Source: Bombyx mori (lineage: Eukaryota > Arthropoda > Insecta > Lepidoptera > Bombycidae). Taken from it: a stretch of 64,000 nt of DNA. How positions within the stretch are numbered: the first letter of the stretch is position 1; the number at the start of each line of letters is the position of its first letter. Under the pieces are notes generated by a model that saw nothing but the letters and a program-made list of their open reading frames with translations, was not told where the DNA came from and ran no database searches. The position numbers were made by a program, and so were the translations under genes. Positions 52,001 to 60,188 of the stretch are shown piece after piece. The stretch covers positions 5,654,501 through 5,718,500 of the forward strand of contig NC_085130.1 in NCBI RefSeq assembly GCF_030269925.1. Reading direction: 5' to 3'.

Positions 52001-53857
52001 GGGATCCGTTTCAATCCATAATCATTCATTTTCATTGGCCTCCTGTACTTGAAATACGAATACATTATCAGCGGTTCACGGAATCTAAATTAAGCACGTT
52101 TCATTTTTGAATAAAAAAAACAAATGCATTTTTGGCCATTGAAATTAATTCGATTGATTTAATTAAGTTTGATATCCATCGCGCGTCATTGTTTCGCGGT
52201 CAATGCGATCGAGTTCGGTATGTAGTATTGATTATACAGATTCTGGTTGCTATGGTTACGGTTATAAACAAGCGCATTGTCTCAATTGGCTGTGTATAAC
52301 ACCGCCACTCATGTCTCAAGGTAAGTGGCGGCATTTACGTTGTAGATGTGTATGGGCTCCGGTAAAAACTTAACATCAAGTGGGTCGTGAGCTCGTCCAC
52401 CCATGTAAGCAATTAAAAGATTTTTTTTTATTGCTTAGATGTGTGGACGAGCTCACAGCCCACCCGGTGTAAAGTGGTTACTGGAGCCCATAGACATATA
52501 TAACGTAAATGCGCCACCCACCTTGAGACATAAGTTCTAAGGTCTCAAGTATAGTTACAGCGGCTACCCCACCCTTCAAACCGAAACGCATTACTGCTTC
52601 ACGGCAGAAATAGGCAGGGTGGTGGTACCTACCCGTACGGACGCACAAGAGGTCCCACCATCAGTAATTACGCAGATTATAATTTCAATTATAATTATAA
52701 TAAAAATAATAAAACTATTTTTTACGCAAATTATAATTTCAATTATAAATATAATAAAAATAATAAAACTCATTTTTACGCAAATTATAATAAAACTCAT
52801 TTTTGCCTACCTACTGCTAATGATCTGTGTGCTTATTGCGAGTTTTTTAACGTGCTCGATAGCGTAAAAGTTAACTCAAATTTGTATGGAGTTGAATACG
52901 TTTGCCGCAAGGGGCGCTGTTCCAACTGCATACTTAAGTTAACTTTTACGATATCGAGAACGTTAAAAAACTCGCCCTAAGCACACTGAAGACGCTATAC
53001 TAGCTTCACCGAACGTTAGGGCTCAACTTGAGAGTCTTTGCTACCATCTACCCTGTAAAGAGCCTTGCTTCGCTGAATTTACCACGGGAACTGCGACCCA
53101 CTGAGAAGATTCAAAGGCTATAAAGGCCTTAAAAGGCTATACTTTACTAAGATGAGACTTTCCAGTAAGCACAGCGCTTGGCTGTTCCCGTGACTCGGTA
53201 TCTACGAATGCCCCTGACCACTTACCATCAGATGGACCGTATGCACGCCCGGCTGCAACGGCAACAGAAAACGCTAGAGCAGAGTTAAGCAACTAAACCG
53301 TTGGAATTCATTAATTAAATAACATTAAGTGACTTTATCTGAAGCACGCATACTTCAAATTGGCGTAATCTAATATTGATTTTTAACGTTATCCGAATTC
53401 CCGTAGCGAGATATCAAAACTGGCGAGTAAATTAACCGACAGACACAGCCCAGTGAGTTTCTCGCCGGATCTTCTCAGTGAGTCGCTTTTCCGATCCGCT
53501 GGTAGATTCCACCGAGCACTGCTCTTGCTAGCGCCAGTGTTGAAAACTCCTCCGGTTGGAGCCCTGAGAGCTCACCTACACGCTAGAGCAAGACTGATAC
53601 AGCCTCTCAAGGCTATCAGCATAGGAAGGGAAAAAAACATACGAACCGTCGGTCTACCGAGCAATATCGCCAGCTCGGTAGAAGACCTTCCTTTCGCATA
53701 AAATCAACAGCACTTACCGAATTTTACTTCTTTTCAATTTCCCGTTCGTCTCCCTGTCGGAGCCTACGCTGGACCCACTCTTCGCTCTGAAACCAGCCGA
53801 CTTGGGCTTAGTCAAAAAACTAGTCGAGCCCATACCTAGTCCCTCCCACTCTACCAT
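30439..53857 (-). CDS. SDCCAG8: SDCCAG8 homologue, coiled-coil centrosomal protein
   Basis: Exons, 5' to 3': 53718-53857 (ATG at 53857), 51925-52084, 50182-50365, 48614-48729, 47684-47848, 46596-46733, 45170-45264, 42807-42960, 41100-41234, 40531-40636, 39416-39549, 38964-39068, 37952-38045, 36344-36461, then alternative endings. Fourteen exons sum to 1844 bp and every junction keeps phase. The protein starts MVEWEGLGMGSTSF; from exon 4 on it is largely coiled coil. HKQEEYIEQLERE with CRDELNNL, then HSQNSLMEKLTGECRLL in exon 14, match the SDCCAG8 (CCCAP) family in order and spacing, as I recall the human 713-residue protein. That family acts at centrosomes and basal bodies. The exon 11 donor (GAG|GTCACC) is weak. 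Introns are packed with repeats. Confidence 0.82.
31085..31215 (+). mobile_element. LINE tail fragment
   Basis: The plus strand reads like REAENRSKWKLMVQRAPKG, a motif of LINE protein ends, then AGAAGAAGAAG. It lies in the SDCCAG8 intron before the last exon. Confidence 0.45.
31319..31677. mobile_element. Possible MITE
   Basis: GAAGTGAAACTTCT near the left end and AGAAGTTTCACTTC near the right form an inverted pair about 360 bp apart. The interior has a GC-rich patch near 31390-31470. Confidence 0.4.
32453..32754 (-). mobile_element. SINE copy with 33-bp target duplication
   Basis: The SINE (about 32487-32710) is flanked by a 33-bp direct repeat, 32453-32485 and 32722-32754, differing at one base (GTCCGTTGCG versus GTCCATTGCG). 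Confidence 0.8.
33161..33500 (-). CDS. SDCCAG8: SDCCAG8 exon with conserved C-terminal coiled coil
   Basis: The exon starts after TAGTTTTTCATAAG in phase 2 and ends TCGAAG|GTAATG in phase 0 (113 codons plus one base). Joined to exon 14 it continues the coiled coil: SQLLTEVHEKRLRFRAEK and CRNAELMRKLRS line up with the family's LSQEKR and RRNEELEEQ region as I recall it. The rest is Ser/Arg-rich and ends DSDVEPSK. This exon, not the one at 35432-36179, carries the family-conserved C-terminus. A mariner-type element begins only 144 bp upstream of it. Confidence 0.65.
33644..34529. mobile_element. Mariner-type non-autonomous element
   Basis: The outer ends CAGGGCGTCCCAGA... and ...TTTGGGACACCCTG are inverted repeats flanked by TA on both sides, the Tc1/mariner target. 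A second inverted pair lies inside (CACCTCATAATAGAGCTATT near 33675, complement near 34005). No intact transposase frame. Confidence 0.7.
35432..36179 (-). CDS. SDCCAG8: SDCCAG8 alternative last exon, acidic tail
   Basis: The frame is open for 248 codons to a stop and joins exon 14 in phase 2 (CACAA|GTACGA to GGCAGGCAG|A), giving a predicted protein of 863 residues. The segment is not coiled coil: a basic start (RSGSRDLL, KSRRRDKKR) is followed by a very acidic tail ending NEKGDEDT. It has no counterpart in the vertebrate C-terminus that I recall. It lies between exon 14 and the conserved exon at 33161-33500, so it would be used by early polyadenylation. Confidence 0.6.
36561..36804. mobile_element. 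MITE in SDCCAG8 intron
   Basis: The ends CACCGGTGCCCTACATGGCG and the complement of GTAGGGCACTGGTG are inverted over about 34 bp. A piece of the same family appears near 41430-41470. Confidence 0.65.
37339..37755. mobile_element. Possible MITE with short inverted ends
   Basis: TTATGGAGGGTGGAA on the left pairs with TTCTACCCTCCATAA on the right, with one mismatch. No coding content. Confidence 0.45.
38527..38866 (-). mobile_element. SINE-like family 2, near full length
   Basis: On plus it runs from CTCTTGGGTCGACGTAGCCC through GGATCTTCTCAGTGGGTCGC to CTCTCAAGGCTATCG, one of the longest copies here. Confidence 0.75.
39757..40076. mobile_element. LINE tail (minus) next to SINE-like family 2 (plus)
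   Basis: 39757-39880 is the minus-strand LINE tail (TTGCCCTTGTAGGCAGACGA). 39957-40076 is a plus-strand family 2 copy with GAGAAGATCCGGCGAGAAAC. Confidence 0.7.
40168..40403 (+). mobile_element. RTE-like LINE tail
   Basis: The plus strand encodes AWYGHVIRREKMHVTRRC, GRPKKTWMEC and VEMTADRREW, then ends GTGGGATAAGGTGGAGAAAA. It is the best copy of the family also at 1180-1738 and 17640-17863. Confidence 0.7.
40437..40527 (+). mobile_element. SDCCAG8: SINE fragment abutting an SDCCAG8 donor site
   Basis: The diverged SINE end (TCAAGGTGGGTGCCAC to AAGCAATAGCAAAAAAA) finishes 3-4 bp before the exon at 40531-40636, so its A-tail supplies intron bases just after the GT. Confidence 0.65.
40787..40830. 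repeat. 17-bp perfect hairpin
   Basis: CTAATATACATTACCGC is followed after ten bases by its exact complement. It lies in an SDCCAG8 intron. Confidence 0.85.
41283..41573. mobile_element. Palindromic MITE, interrupted copy
   Basis: Both arms of the family at 25226-25400 are present (TCGATAGCGTAAAAGTTAAG and ACTTTTACGCTATCGAGAAC), separated by extra sequence that includes a piece like the MITE at 36561. Confidence 0.65.
42063..42311 (-). mobile_element. Short Helitron-like element
   Basis: On plus it begins CTAGCTGTACCCGTCCGCTT and ends TTTATTAGTATAGA, the reverse complement of the layout at 17078-17327. Confidence 0.65.
42447..42752 (+). mobile_element. SINE copy
   Basis: It includes the region before the body (GACTTCCACGGTGAAGGAAT) and ends CACCCATCTAAAATAAA, about 55 bp from the SDCCAG8 exon at 42807. 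Confidence 0.8.
43379..43433. repeat. 25-bp perfect hairpin
   Basis: The arms 43379-43403 and 43409-43433 are exact complements (core CATGTCACACGAAATGCG) with a 5-base loop TTATG. It lies in an SDCCAG8 intron outside any recognised element. Confidence 0.95.
43733..45136 (-). mobile_element. Lep1-type Helitron interrupted by another Helitron
   Basis: Outer pieces 43733-43830 and 44800-45136 match the complete copy at 3279-3727, including the hairpin AGTCGAAATTCGACT near the CTAG end. Its 5' end is about 33 bp from the SDCCAG8 exon at 45170. Confidence 0.75.
43831..44799 (-). mobile_element. Nested Helitron-like element
   Basis: On the minus strand it begins TCTAATATATAAAATTCTCG and ends GCCGGGTCAGCTAG, between A and T, with GGCAA...TTGCC able to pair just before the end. 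Removing it restores the outer Helitron's order. The interior has A-rich near-duplicated segments (AGGGGTGGACTACCCCT) and no intact gene. Confidence 0.72.
45353..45640 (+). mobile_element. RTE-like LINE coding remnant
   Basis: An open plus-strand frame encodes VDFFGHVSRRDGRSIERL, GTRPRGMPPMRWIDQIKTA and SRERWRDVVRRIK, the C-terminus of RTE-type proteins. Confidence 0.75.
45683..45869 (-). mobile_element. SINE copy, degenerate
   Basis: It begins GTGGTTATTGGAGCATCTAC and ends GTCCTGTCACCAGTAG; the tail is missing. Confidence 0.7.
46820..47050 (-). mobile_element. Helitron-like element
   Basis: On plus it begins CTAGCTGAGCCGGCAGGCAG and includes CAGCCGTTCTCGAGTTTTAG. A close relative is at 48862-49159; the 5' end here lacks a clear TC. 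Confidence 0.6.
47176..47333 (-). mobile_element. SINE-like family 2, diverged
   Basis: Contains GCCAGATCTTCTCAGTGAGT and TTCAGCGAAGCACTGCTCTT. It is followed head-on by another copy at 47366-47640. Confidence 0.65.
47366..47640 (+). mobile_element. SINE-like family 2 copy
   Basis: It runs from TTTTTTCCCTACCTATGCTG to GGATCCGTAATGATGTG and ends about 44 bp from the SDCCAG8 exon at 47684. Confidence 0.75.
48008..48137 (+). mobile_element. SINE-like family 2, diverged fragment
   Basis: GAGAAGGTCTGGCGAGAAAC and a degraded left part identify it. Confidence 0.5.
48149..48535 (-). mobile_element. SINE with complete tRNA-like head
   Basis: The tail is at 48149 and the head at 48465-48535, where the minus strand reads GTGGCCTAAAGGATAAGAC (A-box-like) and GTGTTCGAATCCCGC (B-box-like). 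Confidence 0.85.
48862..49159 (-). mobile_element. Helitron-like element
   Basis: On plus it begins CTAGCTGACGCGGCAGACTT and ends with ACCTATAGA, so the minus strand has a TC start and CTAG end. Close relative of 46820-47050. Confidence 0.65.
49196..49362. mobile_element. Palindromic MITE copy
   Basis: Both arms carry TAACGTTCTCGATAGCGAAA or its complement. The core CACTAGAGGCGCTGTTCC matches the other copies. Confidence 0.75.
49404..49560 (-). mobile_element. SINE copy with internal deletion
   Basis: TTTATTGCTTAGATGGGTGG is joined directly to GGTGGTTACTGGAGCCC, losing about 20 bp; AGTATAGTTACAAGTATAGT is a small duplication. Confidence 0.75.
49967..50084. repeat. 32-bp minisatellite, about 3.6 units
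   Basis: CCCACCCCACAATACCCCAT plus ACCACAATCCTC recurs in an SDCCAG8 intron, about 100 bp from the exon at 50182. Confidence 0.85.
50446..50610 (+). repeat. Dispersed repeat, second copy
   Basis: TTTAAACGAGCAATTCTG, GGCTCCAACGATTTTCATAA and GGGGGCGATAAATCGATC match the minus-strand copy at 2250-2465. Confidence 0.6.
50611..51286. other. AT-rich intron, nothing assigned
   Basis: Very AT-rich SDCCAG8 intron sequence with no frame, inverted repeat or recognised element. Confidence 0.4.
51287..51450 (+). mobile_element. Truncated short Helitron-like element
   Basis: It begins TCTATACTATTATAATATAT and follows the copy at 17078-17327 as far as GAGTGTTGGAGACTCCC, then breaks off. Confidence 0.55.
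51480..51896 (+). mobile_element. Lep1-type Helitron
   Basis: It includes ATTAATACGTGAAGCAAAAA near the left and ends with the hairpin AGTCGAATTTCGACT and CACTAG. The left boundary is unclear (no TC). Its CTAG end is 28 bp from the SDCCAG8 exon at 51925. Confidence 0.7.
52312..52664. mobile_element. Tail-to-tail SINE pair
   Basis: 52312-52420 is the 3' part of a plus SINE and 52421-52664 a well-preserved minus copy. Their tails touch, so the shared 110 bp form an inverted repeat inside SDCCAG8 intron 1. Confidence 0.8.
52668..52805. repeat. AT-rich tandem repeat
   Basis: About 2.4 units of roughly 55 bp, each with ACGCAAATTATAATTTCAAT and AATAATAAAACTCA. It begins at the SINE 5' end. Confidence 0.7.
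52826..52988. mobile_element. Palindromic MITE copy
   Basis: The arms ACGTGCTCGATAGCGTAAAA and complement flank GCAAGGGGCGCTGTTCC. Confidence 0.7.
53424..53632 (-). mobile_element. SINE-like family 2 copy
   Basis: CTCGCCGGATCTTCTCAGTG to CTCTCAAGGCTATCAGC on plus. It lies about 85 bp from SDCCAG8 exon 1. Confidence 0.75.
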
Positions 53858-54277
53858 CAAACTGAGTTATGAATAAAACCGTCTTAAAATTGAGCGAAAT
53901 CAATTCTAAAGATTCCGTAACACAAAGAACTAGCTGAAATTGTGTGATCTTCAAATAAATAGCGCGCCAGTAACGTCTCGACGACGGAAACGGAATGAAT
54001 TTCAAAAAAGGAACTTCTCATAGCTTCCTGTGTCTGTCTCGCTCACGCATTCGAAGGAAATTATTTATACGTCGAAACGAAAAAGCTTTTCCGACATCTC
54101 TGTTGTTTAGGAGCTGCCGATTTTTTCCTTACCGACAACGTGTTTTATTGAATTATAACTACTGTTTTTTTACAATTCCCCAAAGAAATTACCTAATTGG
54201 TTTTCGTGATAGTATATTTGACTACGTGAAAAGCAAATGAGCGAAATGTTTTGAAAATAAATTCGAAAGAGCAGTAA
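53858..54277 (-). promoter_or_regulatory. SDCCAG8: Presumed 5' leader and promoter region of SDCCAG8
   Basis: The 420 bp upstream of the SDCCAG8 ATG are free of recognised repeats, unlike everything around. I see no clear TATA box or initiator and cannot place the start site; a further non-coding exon upstream is possible. Confidence 0.3.
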
Positions 54278-54722
54278 TTTTTTTTTTTGCTTAAGTATGT
54301 GGACTTGCTCACGACCCACCTGGTTTTAAGTGGTTACCGGAGCTCATAGACATCTAAAACTTAAATGCCGCCCCCTACCTTGAGATATCAGTTCTAAGGT
54401 CTCAGTTTTTACAGAACAACGGCTGCCCCACACTTCAAACCGAAACTCATTACTGCCCCACGGTAGAGATAGGCAGGGTGGTGCTACCTACCTATGGGGA
54501 TTCACAGGACGTCCTACGTAAATTACGCAAATTATAATTTTGCGGGTTTGGCTTTTAGAACACGATGTTATTCCTTCACCGTAGCGAGACCGTGAGCGGA
54601 GCGCTGATGAACGTGGAGAAAGCCTTGGCTACTGGATCGAGCTCCATCTGTGCGGTGGATTCGAACACCGGTGCATCGCTAGGACATCCATGCACCGGAC
54701 GTCTTATCCTTTAGGCCACGAT
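54278..54722 (-). mobile_element. SINE with tRNA-like head and internal insertion
   Basis: The tail (TTTTTTTTTTGCTTAAGTAT) is at the left and the head (GTGGATTCGAACACC, GACGTCTTATCCTTTAGG) at 54655-54722. About 70 bp of unrelated sequence at 54583-54650 lies between body and head. Confidence 0.75.
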
Positions 54723-55075
54723 GACGACAAGGCGTACCGAAACTTTAAGTCAAGCGGGTACGGGGCGACCGGCTAAGTAGTAAGTAAGTACTTGTTCAGG
54801 GAAAATACAAAAACAAAAATCTAAGTGATAACAGGTATATTTATGAAAACGTAGATAATAGACACCCATCCATTTATTTAAATGTAGAACAAACATTTTC
54901 TACAACATCAAACATCCAGTATTTTTCGTAAATTTTATTGTCCGTGTAGTAAAGTTAAAGAGAACATGACTAAAAAGTTCTAACTGCTTACTAGCTTCAA
55001 AACTTTTGTCATCTTGCTTGCCCTTTTATACCGCGAAACAATAGAACCTTCCAGCTTAAATGACAGGAGCCTTAT

Positions 55076-55312
55076 TGAGTTCCGGTCACCGTCCTCGCCG
55101 AATCCGTCGCGTGCGAAGAAGGGCTCGACGAGTAAATTAACCCACAGACACAGCCCACTGAGTTTCTCGTTGGATCTTCTCAGTGGGTCGCGTTTCCGAT
55201 CCGGTGGTAGATTCCGCGAAGCACTGTCTTGCTAGGGCTAGTGTTAGCAACACTCCCGGCTTGAGCTGAAATAGCCTCTCAAGGCTATCAGCTTAGATAC
55301 TTAGGGAAAAAA
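55076..55312 (-). mobile_element. SINE-like family 2 copy
   Basis: From GTTCCGGTCACCGTCCTC through GGATCTTCTCAGTGGGTCGC to CTCTCAAGGCTATCAGC. Confidence 0.75.
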
Positions 55313-56389
55313 AGACTGTGTCTCTATGTGATCGACCTACAGCAAAAAAACAAGTCTGGCTCCCGGAGTAAGTGACAGGCGGTGTCTTGCGTGTCACACG
55401 GCGTTCTGGGATTCACTGAGAAGTTTACAAGCACGCGACCAACATCAATAACGGTGAAGCAATAGTAACAGGGAAAAGTTGCAGGTTCGAGATTGCCGAC
55501 AGTTCACCGCTACCTTTTTCGGTTTTTCGAGGAACCGGAAATTGAAGTTGTTTTTTTTTACAAGGTTTCCGCGTTGTCGTTTTGAAGTGAAAACTTTTTG
55601 GCACTTTTGCCTTTTGAAATTCGAAAATTACTTAGAATCTATAAGATTTAGCTTTCAAAAAAATGAGATAGAATACCTTCATAAGCTCTCACTACACATG
55701 TTTTTCATTGGAACCTCAAAATGATTACTTGTCCTAAATATTTTGGTATATATATTTAAATTAAAAGCCATTATACACACATTGAAAAGTTCTATTTGAA
55801 CAAAAATAATCTCATCGGATCTTATGCTTCTGCGGTCGAGAAAAGTGATGAAGCGTTCCCAGGCGGCTATTGTTGCTGACTTTGTTATTGACATAATTAT
55901 AAAATGATAAAATTGAAATAGGAACGTGAGGGGCTAGCTTTAATAAAAAAGAAAATCTTAAAGAAAGGTCTGAGGGTACACATAAAAAAAAAACAGTCCT
56001 AATATATCCCAAACATTGTACTAAGCTTCTAAGTTTAATTTTGTCATTATATTGGTGTACCTAACTGCAGTAAAGCGGTTTTGTATTACATTATATTCTA
56101 TCGTATATCGTTTGAAATTATTTGGCTGTTATTTACAAAACTAGATCATATTTCTTTGAAGATATCACGGGACGGTACGAATGTCGCGTGCTTCTTGAAT
56201 ATCGCATGTACGTGAGACCGGTTCGCTGTTGGAATCGTGCTATAAGATGCGCCTTCAACTTCGAAATAACTATAAATATTTTGTGATTTTAAACAAAAAT
56301 ATTGTGAACGGGTGATGTTTTACGTATTCTTGTCTATTACCAGTCAATCCCAACCCGCTTTGCTCGCGAATCTTTTATTTGAATTTGTT
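55313..56389. other. Intergenic, nothing assigned
   Basis: No gene is supported. A frame near 56130-56290 stays open with protein-like composition but lacks start or splice context. Confidence 0.4.
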
Positions 56390-56524
56390 TTTTTATATCT
56401 TATATGGGTGGCCCCACCTGGTATTAAGTGGTTACCGGAGCCCATAGACATCTACAACGCAAATGCCGTCACCCACTTCGAGACGCGAGTTCTAAGGTCT
56501 CAGTTTTAACAGTAGGTACAACGG
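56390..56524 (-). mobile_element. SINE fragment
   Basis: A diverged copy from TTATATCTTATATGGGTGG to GGTCTCAGTTTTAACAG. Confidence 0.65.
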
Positions 56525-56582
56525 ATGGGGCCATCCTGTAATGCGATTGCTACCAAATCTGAGGATTATCCGCTAAGTGAAT

Positions 56583-57430
56583 TCTAAGTTTTCCCGACAA
56601 TTTATTTATTTATTTATTTATACTTTATGCACAAAACAAAACTTGTACACAGGCGGACTTAATGCCATGGGCATTCTCTTCCAGTCGACCATAGGGTGGT
56701 GCAGAGATAATGCATGGTAGGTGCATTGACAAAAGAATAACAAACAACAACAACAAAACAAAAAAAAAGAAGAACAAACTCAAAACAAAAATCTTCCTTA
56801 AAATAACATCTCAGTATTATATAATACACATACTACAATTCAATATACCTATGTATAAAATAGTAAAATACATACATACACATAATTATATACATGTAAA
56901 GTAATAATATATAAATACACATGAAAATACACAATTTAGTATTATAGTTAAGAATGGCTAAAAGTAAATATATATAATAAAATAATAATAATTGAAAAAT
57001 TAAATAAACCAGTTTGGAGATGATTCTTCCAGTTTTTTGTGGATGTGTTCGCGAACTTTGAGTTTAAAAGTAAAGCGATTGCTGATCATCCTGATTTCTT
57101 TGGGAAGCGAATTCCATAATATTATGGACTGTACAAAGAAAGAAGAATGTAAAAAATCTGAGCGATGGATAGGACATTGTAAGAGACGATTATGTGAAGA
57201 ACGTAGAATTTTCTCATGGCTTGCGTTCAAGTATCTAAAATGCGATTTTAAGTAAGAGGGTGAGGAGGCAGAGTCCAAAAGAGAAAACAAGGTAGTAAGC
57301 GCTCTCTCCCATCTACGCTGACGGATCGGTAACCATTTCAAACGAGTTCGGTGCGCGGACACATGGTCATATTTTCTAAGATTGAAAACGAATCGAATGC
57401 AATTATTGAGAAGACGGTCTAGTTTGTTGA
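56583..57430 (-). mobile_element. LINE 3' part with reverse-transcriptase C-terminus
   Basis: The minus strand encodes LKWLPIRQRRWERALTTL and FVQSIILWNSLPKEIR, the typical end of jockey/CR1-like LINE proteins. A 3' tail with TTAATGCCATGGGCATTC (plus) and ATTTATTTATTTA follows. Confidence 0.75.
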
Positions 57431-57640
57431 GGATTTAATAGTAATCGATCCAACCATTGTGGAGCCTATAGGGAAATACGCACGTTATATATCTACAAAT
57501 GTATAAAAGCTAATATAGGTATGTTCAAATAAACGAGAACCGATAGCCCAGTGGAAACAAAACTTTGCACAGATATAAATGGCGACATGATTACACCGAC
57601 AAACATGACATGTCCTCATTTCCATCTCCATCTCTTAGAC

Positions 57641-57850
57641 ATGAAGGTGAGCTCACGGGGCTCAAACTAGGAGCGTTGCTAACACTGACAATAACAAGAG
57701 CAGTGCTTCGCAGAATATACCTACCACCGGATCGGAAACGCGACCCACTGAAAAGATCCGGTAAGAAACTCAGTGGGCTGTGTCTGTGGGTTAATTTACT
57801 CGTCGAGCCCTTCGTCGCAAGCGACGGCTTCGGCGAGGACGGTGACCGGA
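57641..57850 (+). mobile_element. SINE-like family 2 copy
   Basis: From GTGAGCTCACGGGGCTCAAA through AAGAAACTCAGTGGGCTGTG to GAGGACGGTGACCGG. Confidence 0.75.
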
Positions 57851-58102
57851 CCCAATGCTGAGTGTAGGTTTTCACATGCATTACATTCTTTTCGGCCTCA
57901 TCTATTCGTTACCACCTATTGTGACCTGGTCGTCGGTTCACCTCATTGCTTGTCATCCCAATTTACGACCTTAAGTACGAGGTCTCCAGTAGTTTTGAGC
58001 CCCACCGATTGTCAGTGCGACGGAATATGTGGCTAGATAGCATTCCTCACTAATGCATCCACCCTCAAGAACTCAGTATCAAAGACTGACTTTCGTCAAC
58101 TT

Positions 58103-58345
58103 TTTTTATTATTGCTTTGATGGGTGGACGAGCTCACAGCCACCTGGTGTTAAGTGGTTACTGTAGCCCATATACATCTACAACTTAAATGCGCCACCCA
58201 CCTTGAGATATAAGTTCTAAAATCTCAGTATAGTTACAACGGCTGACTTACCCTTCAGACCGAAACGCATTACTGCTTCATGGCAGAAATAGACAGGGTG
58301 GTGATACCTACCCGCGCGGACTCACAAGAGGTCCTACCACCAGTT
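58103..58345 (-). mobile_element. SINE copy
   Basis: From TTTTTTATTATTGCTTTGAT to AAGAGGTCCTACCACCAG on plus. Confidence 0.82.
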
Positions 58346-58359
58346 ACTGCACAAGTACG

Positions 58360-58630
58360 GGTTTAAATTTCTTTGGTCACATCTACAGAAAAGGAAAGGA
58401 TTCGATGGAGAGATCATGCGGTCGATCACTAACCCGCTTGGCTTACCTAATAGAGACAGACAGAGAGAGGGAGGCAACTTAGTCCACCGTGGTCCAATGT
58501 ACTTCAAACGCTTCGGACCGCCAGATCTGGAAGGGCATCGCTATGAAGGCAATCCTGGGAACATGGCCGATCTAATGAATGCTTCTGTTTGTACATCTTC
58601 AACGCAACCATGACCACTCTGACAAGAGCG
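58360..58630 (+). mobile_element. LINE-like coding remnant
   Basis: The plus strand has CGCCAGATCTGGAAGGGCAT and CTACATCTTC-like ends repeated in a shorter copy at 59030-59170, consistent with a decayed LINE end. Class uncertain. Confidence 0.5.
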
Positions 58631-58659
58631 TCCGACTAGATTTTGAAATGCTAGAAGCA

Positions 58660-59029
58660 TACACGTTCTTCAAAATCTTGACCACAGCATACTTTCTCTG
58701 AGGAATTGTTTGAGATGATCCCATCGTCTCGTTTTTACCATCGCATTCCCGCCGCCGTTGTAGAGTTCATCCATAGTACAGCCACTGCGTTCATCCACAG
58801 TGCGTTTCCAGAGATCTTTTTTGCCACGTACCATCCGGCTTTGGAATGAGCTCCCCTCCACGGTGTTTCCCGAGCGCTATGACATGTCCTTCTTTAAACT
58901 AGGCTTGTGGAGAGTATTAAACGGTAGGCAGCAGGTTGGCTCTGCCCTGGCATTGCTGAAGTTATTGGCGACGGTAACCACTCACCATCAGTAGTGGGCC
59001 GTATACTCGTCTGCCTATAAGGAAAATAA
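58660..59029 (+). mobile_element. CR1/jockey-like LINE 3' end
   Basis: The plus strand encodes RFQRSFLPRTIRLWNELPS then FPERYDMSFFKLGLW, a conserved LINE C-terminus. The family tail (GTAGGCAGCAGGTTGGCTCT to CTGCCTATAAGGAAAATAAA) follows. Confidence 0.75.
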
Positions 59030-59304
59030 AAAAGGCAACTAAATCCACCATGGCCCGATGGACTTGAAGCGCTTTGAACCGCCAGATCTAGAAGCGCATC
59101 GCCAGGAGGGCAATTCTCAAAAACATGGACAACCTAACAAATGCTTCTACGTGTACATCTTCAGACCAAGAAGAAGAATGGTTTTGAAATCAATAGGATT
59201 TTGTTGAGTTCTGTTTTTTGGGTAGATTAGGAGCGAGAAGCAATATATAATTCCAAATTAAAGACACGTTCTTCAAAATCTCAACCAGAGCATAATACTG
59301 TTAC

Positions 59305-59785
59305 GCGCTGGGGTTCGGGATAAATAAATGTTCCACCAAAGTACAAATTAAAACTGTATTAGCACTTAGAACGCTTAAAACACTTCACAAACACTTTAAA
59401 ATTATCTAATAAATACCGATAAGTGTTGTTTAGATTCAAGTAAATCAGTTGTTAGTGCTAATACAGTTTTAATTTGTATTTTTTTTTATAAATAAATAAA
59501 TATTTACTAACAATCACGCCACGTTAACTGGTCCCGTGCTAAGTTCGTAAAGAACTTGTGTTACAGGTACCAGATAACGGAAATAAATGTAAGATTTTTA
59601 TTATACACATACATATATTTAACAAACAATCCATAACCCTGGAAAAGACTTATTTTATATTTATCATACAAATATCTTCCCTTAGCGGGATTTGAACCCG
59701 GGACCCCCTTGTGTAGTGACCATGTCACTTACCACTACACCAGACGTAATACGGCAGAATTTTTATTTATCCCGAACCCCAGCGC
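59305..59785. mobile_element. Inverted-repeat element carrying a tRNA-like segment
   Basis: Perfect 24-bp inverted ends (GCGCTGGGGTTCGGGATAAA... at 59305-59328 and complement at 59762-59785). Inside is another inverted pair (GTGCTAATACAGTTTTAATT near 59458, complement near 59348) and, on the minus strand at about 59690-59752, a tRNA-like stretch. Confidence 0.75.
59690..59755 (-). other. tRNA-like promoter segment, not a functional tRNA
   Basis: The minus strand reads TGGTGTAGTGG (A-box-like) and GGGTTCAAATCCCGC (B-box). The T arm pairs in part, but no 7-bp acceptor stem forms, so I do not call a tRNA gene. Confidence 0.55.
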
Positions 59786-60188
59786 ATAATAATAAGTTTT
59801 AAACTTTTCCGATCAGGCCGGTATTTTAGAATGAGACATCGCTCAAACACAATAAACGATAAAGGCGCAATAAAAATACATTTTCGTTATCCAATACTTT
59901 TATTAGTAAACAGGAAAAAGAAAAAAAAAACTAAAAATTTCTACTTTTTGGTGTTAGTAGCTACGCGACGTACTTAAACTTAAATTAATGAACAATAAAT
60001 AATGGTTTTTAAGTAGATCGTAAATTAAATCAAATTGCACGAAATTATAGGTTATTCGTATGTATTCCTAAATCTAGAGATTTATTGGGATAGTTTTTCT
60101 AAATTAATTGTAATCGATATACGAATTCAGTCGATAAGTTTTATTTGATTGTTATTTTGTTTGTTTGTATTTGTTGTTTTGTATTTTT

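Noticed and set aside
53453..53701. Serine-rich frames recurring with FSPDLLSGSRFRSGGRFCEA-like peptides
   Set aside because: They are translations of SINE-like family 2 copies, repeated at several sites, not genes.
56130..56290. A protein-like plus-strand frame
   Set aside because: No ATG, splice signals or recognised motif; length is within chance range.
59690..59755. A tRNA gene on the minus strand
   Set aside because: B-box is good but no acceptor stem pairs and the segment lies in an inverted-repeat element.
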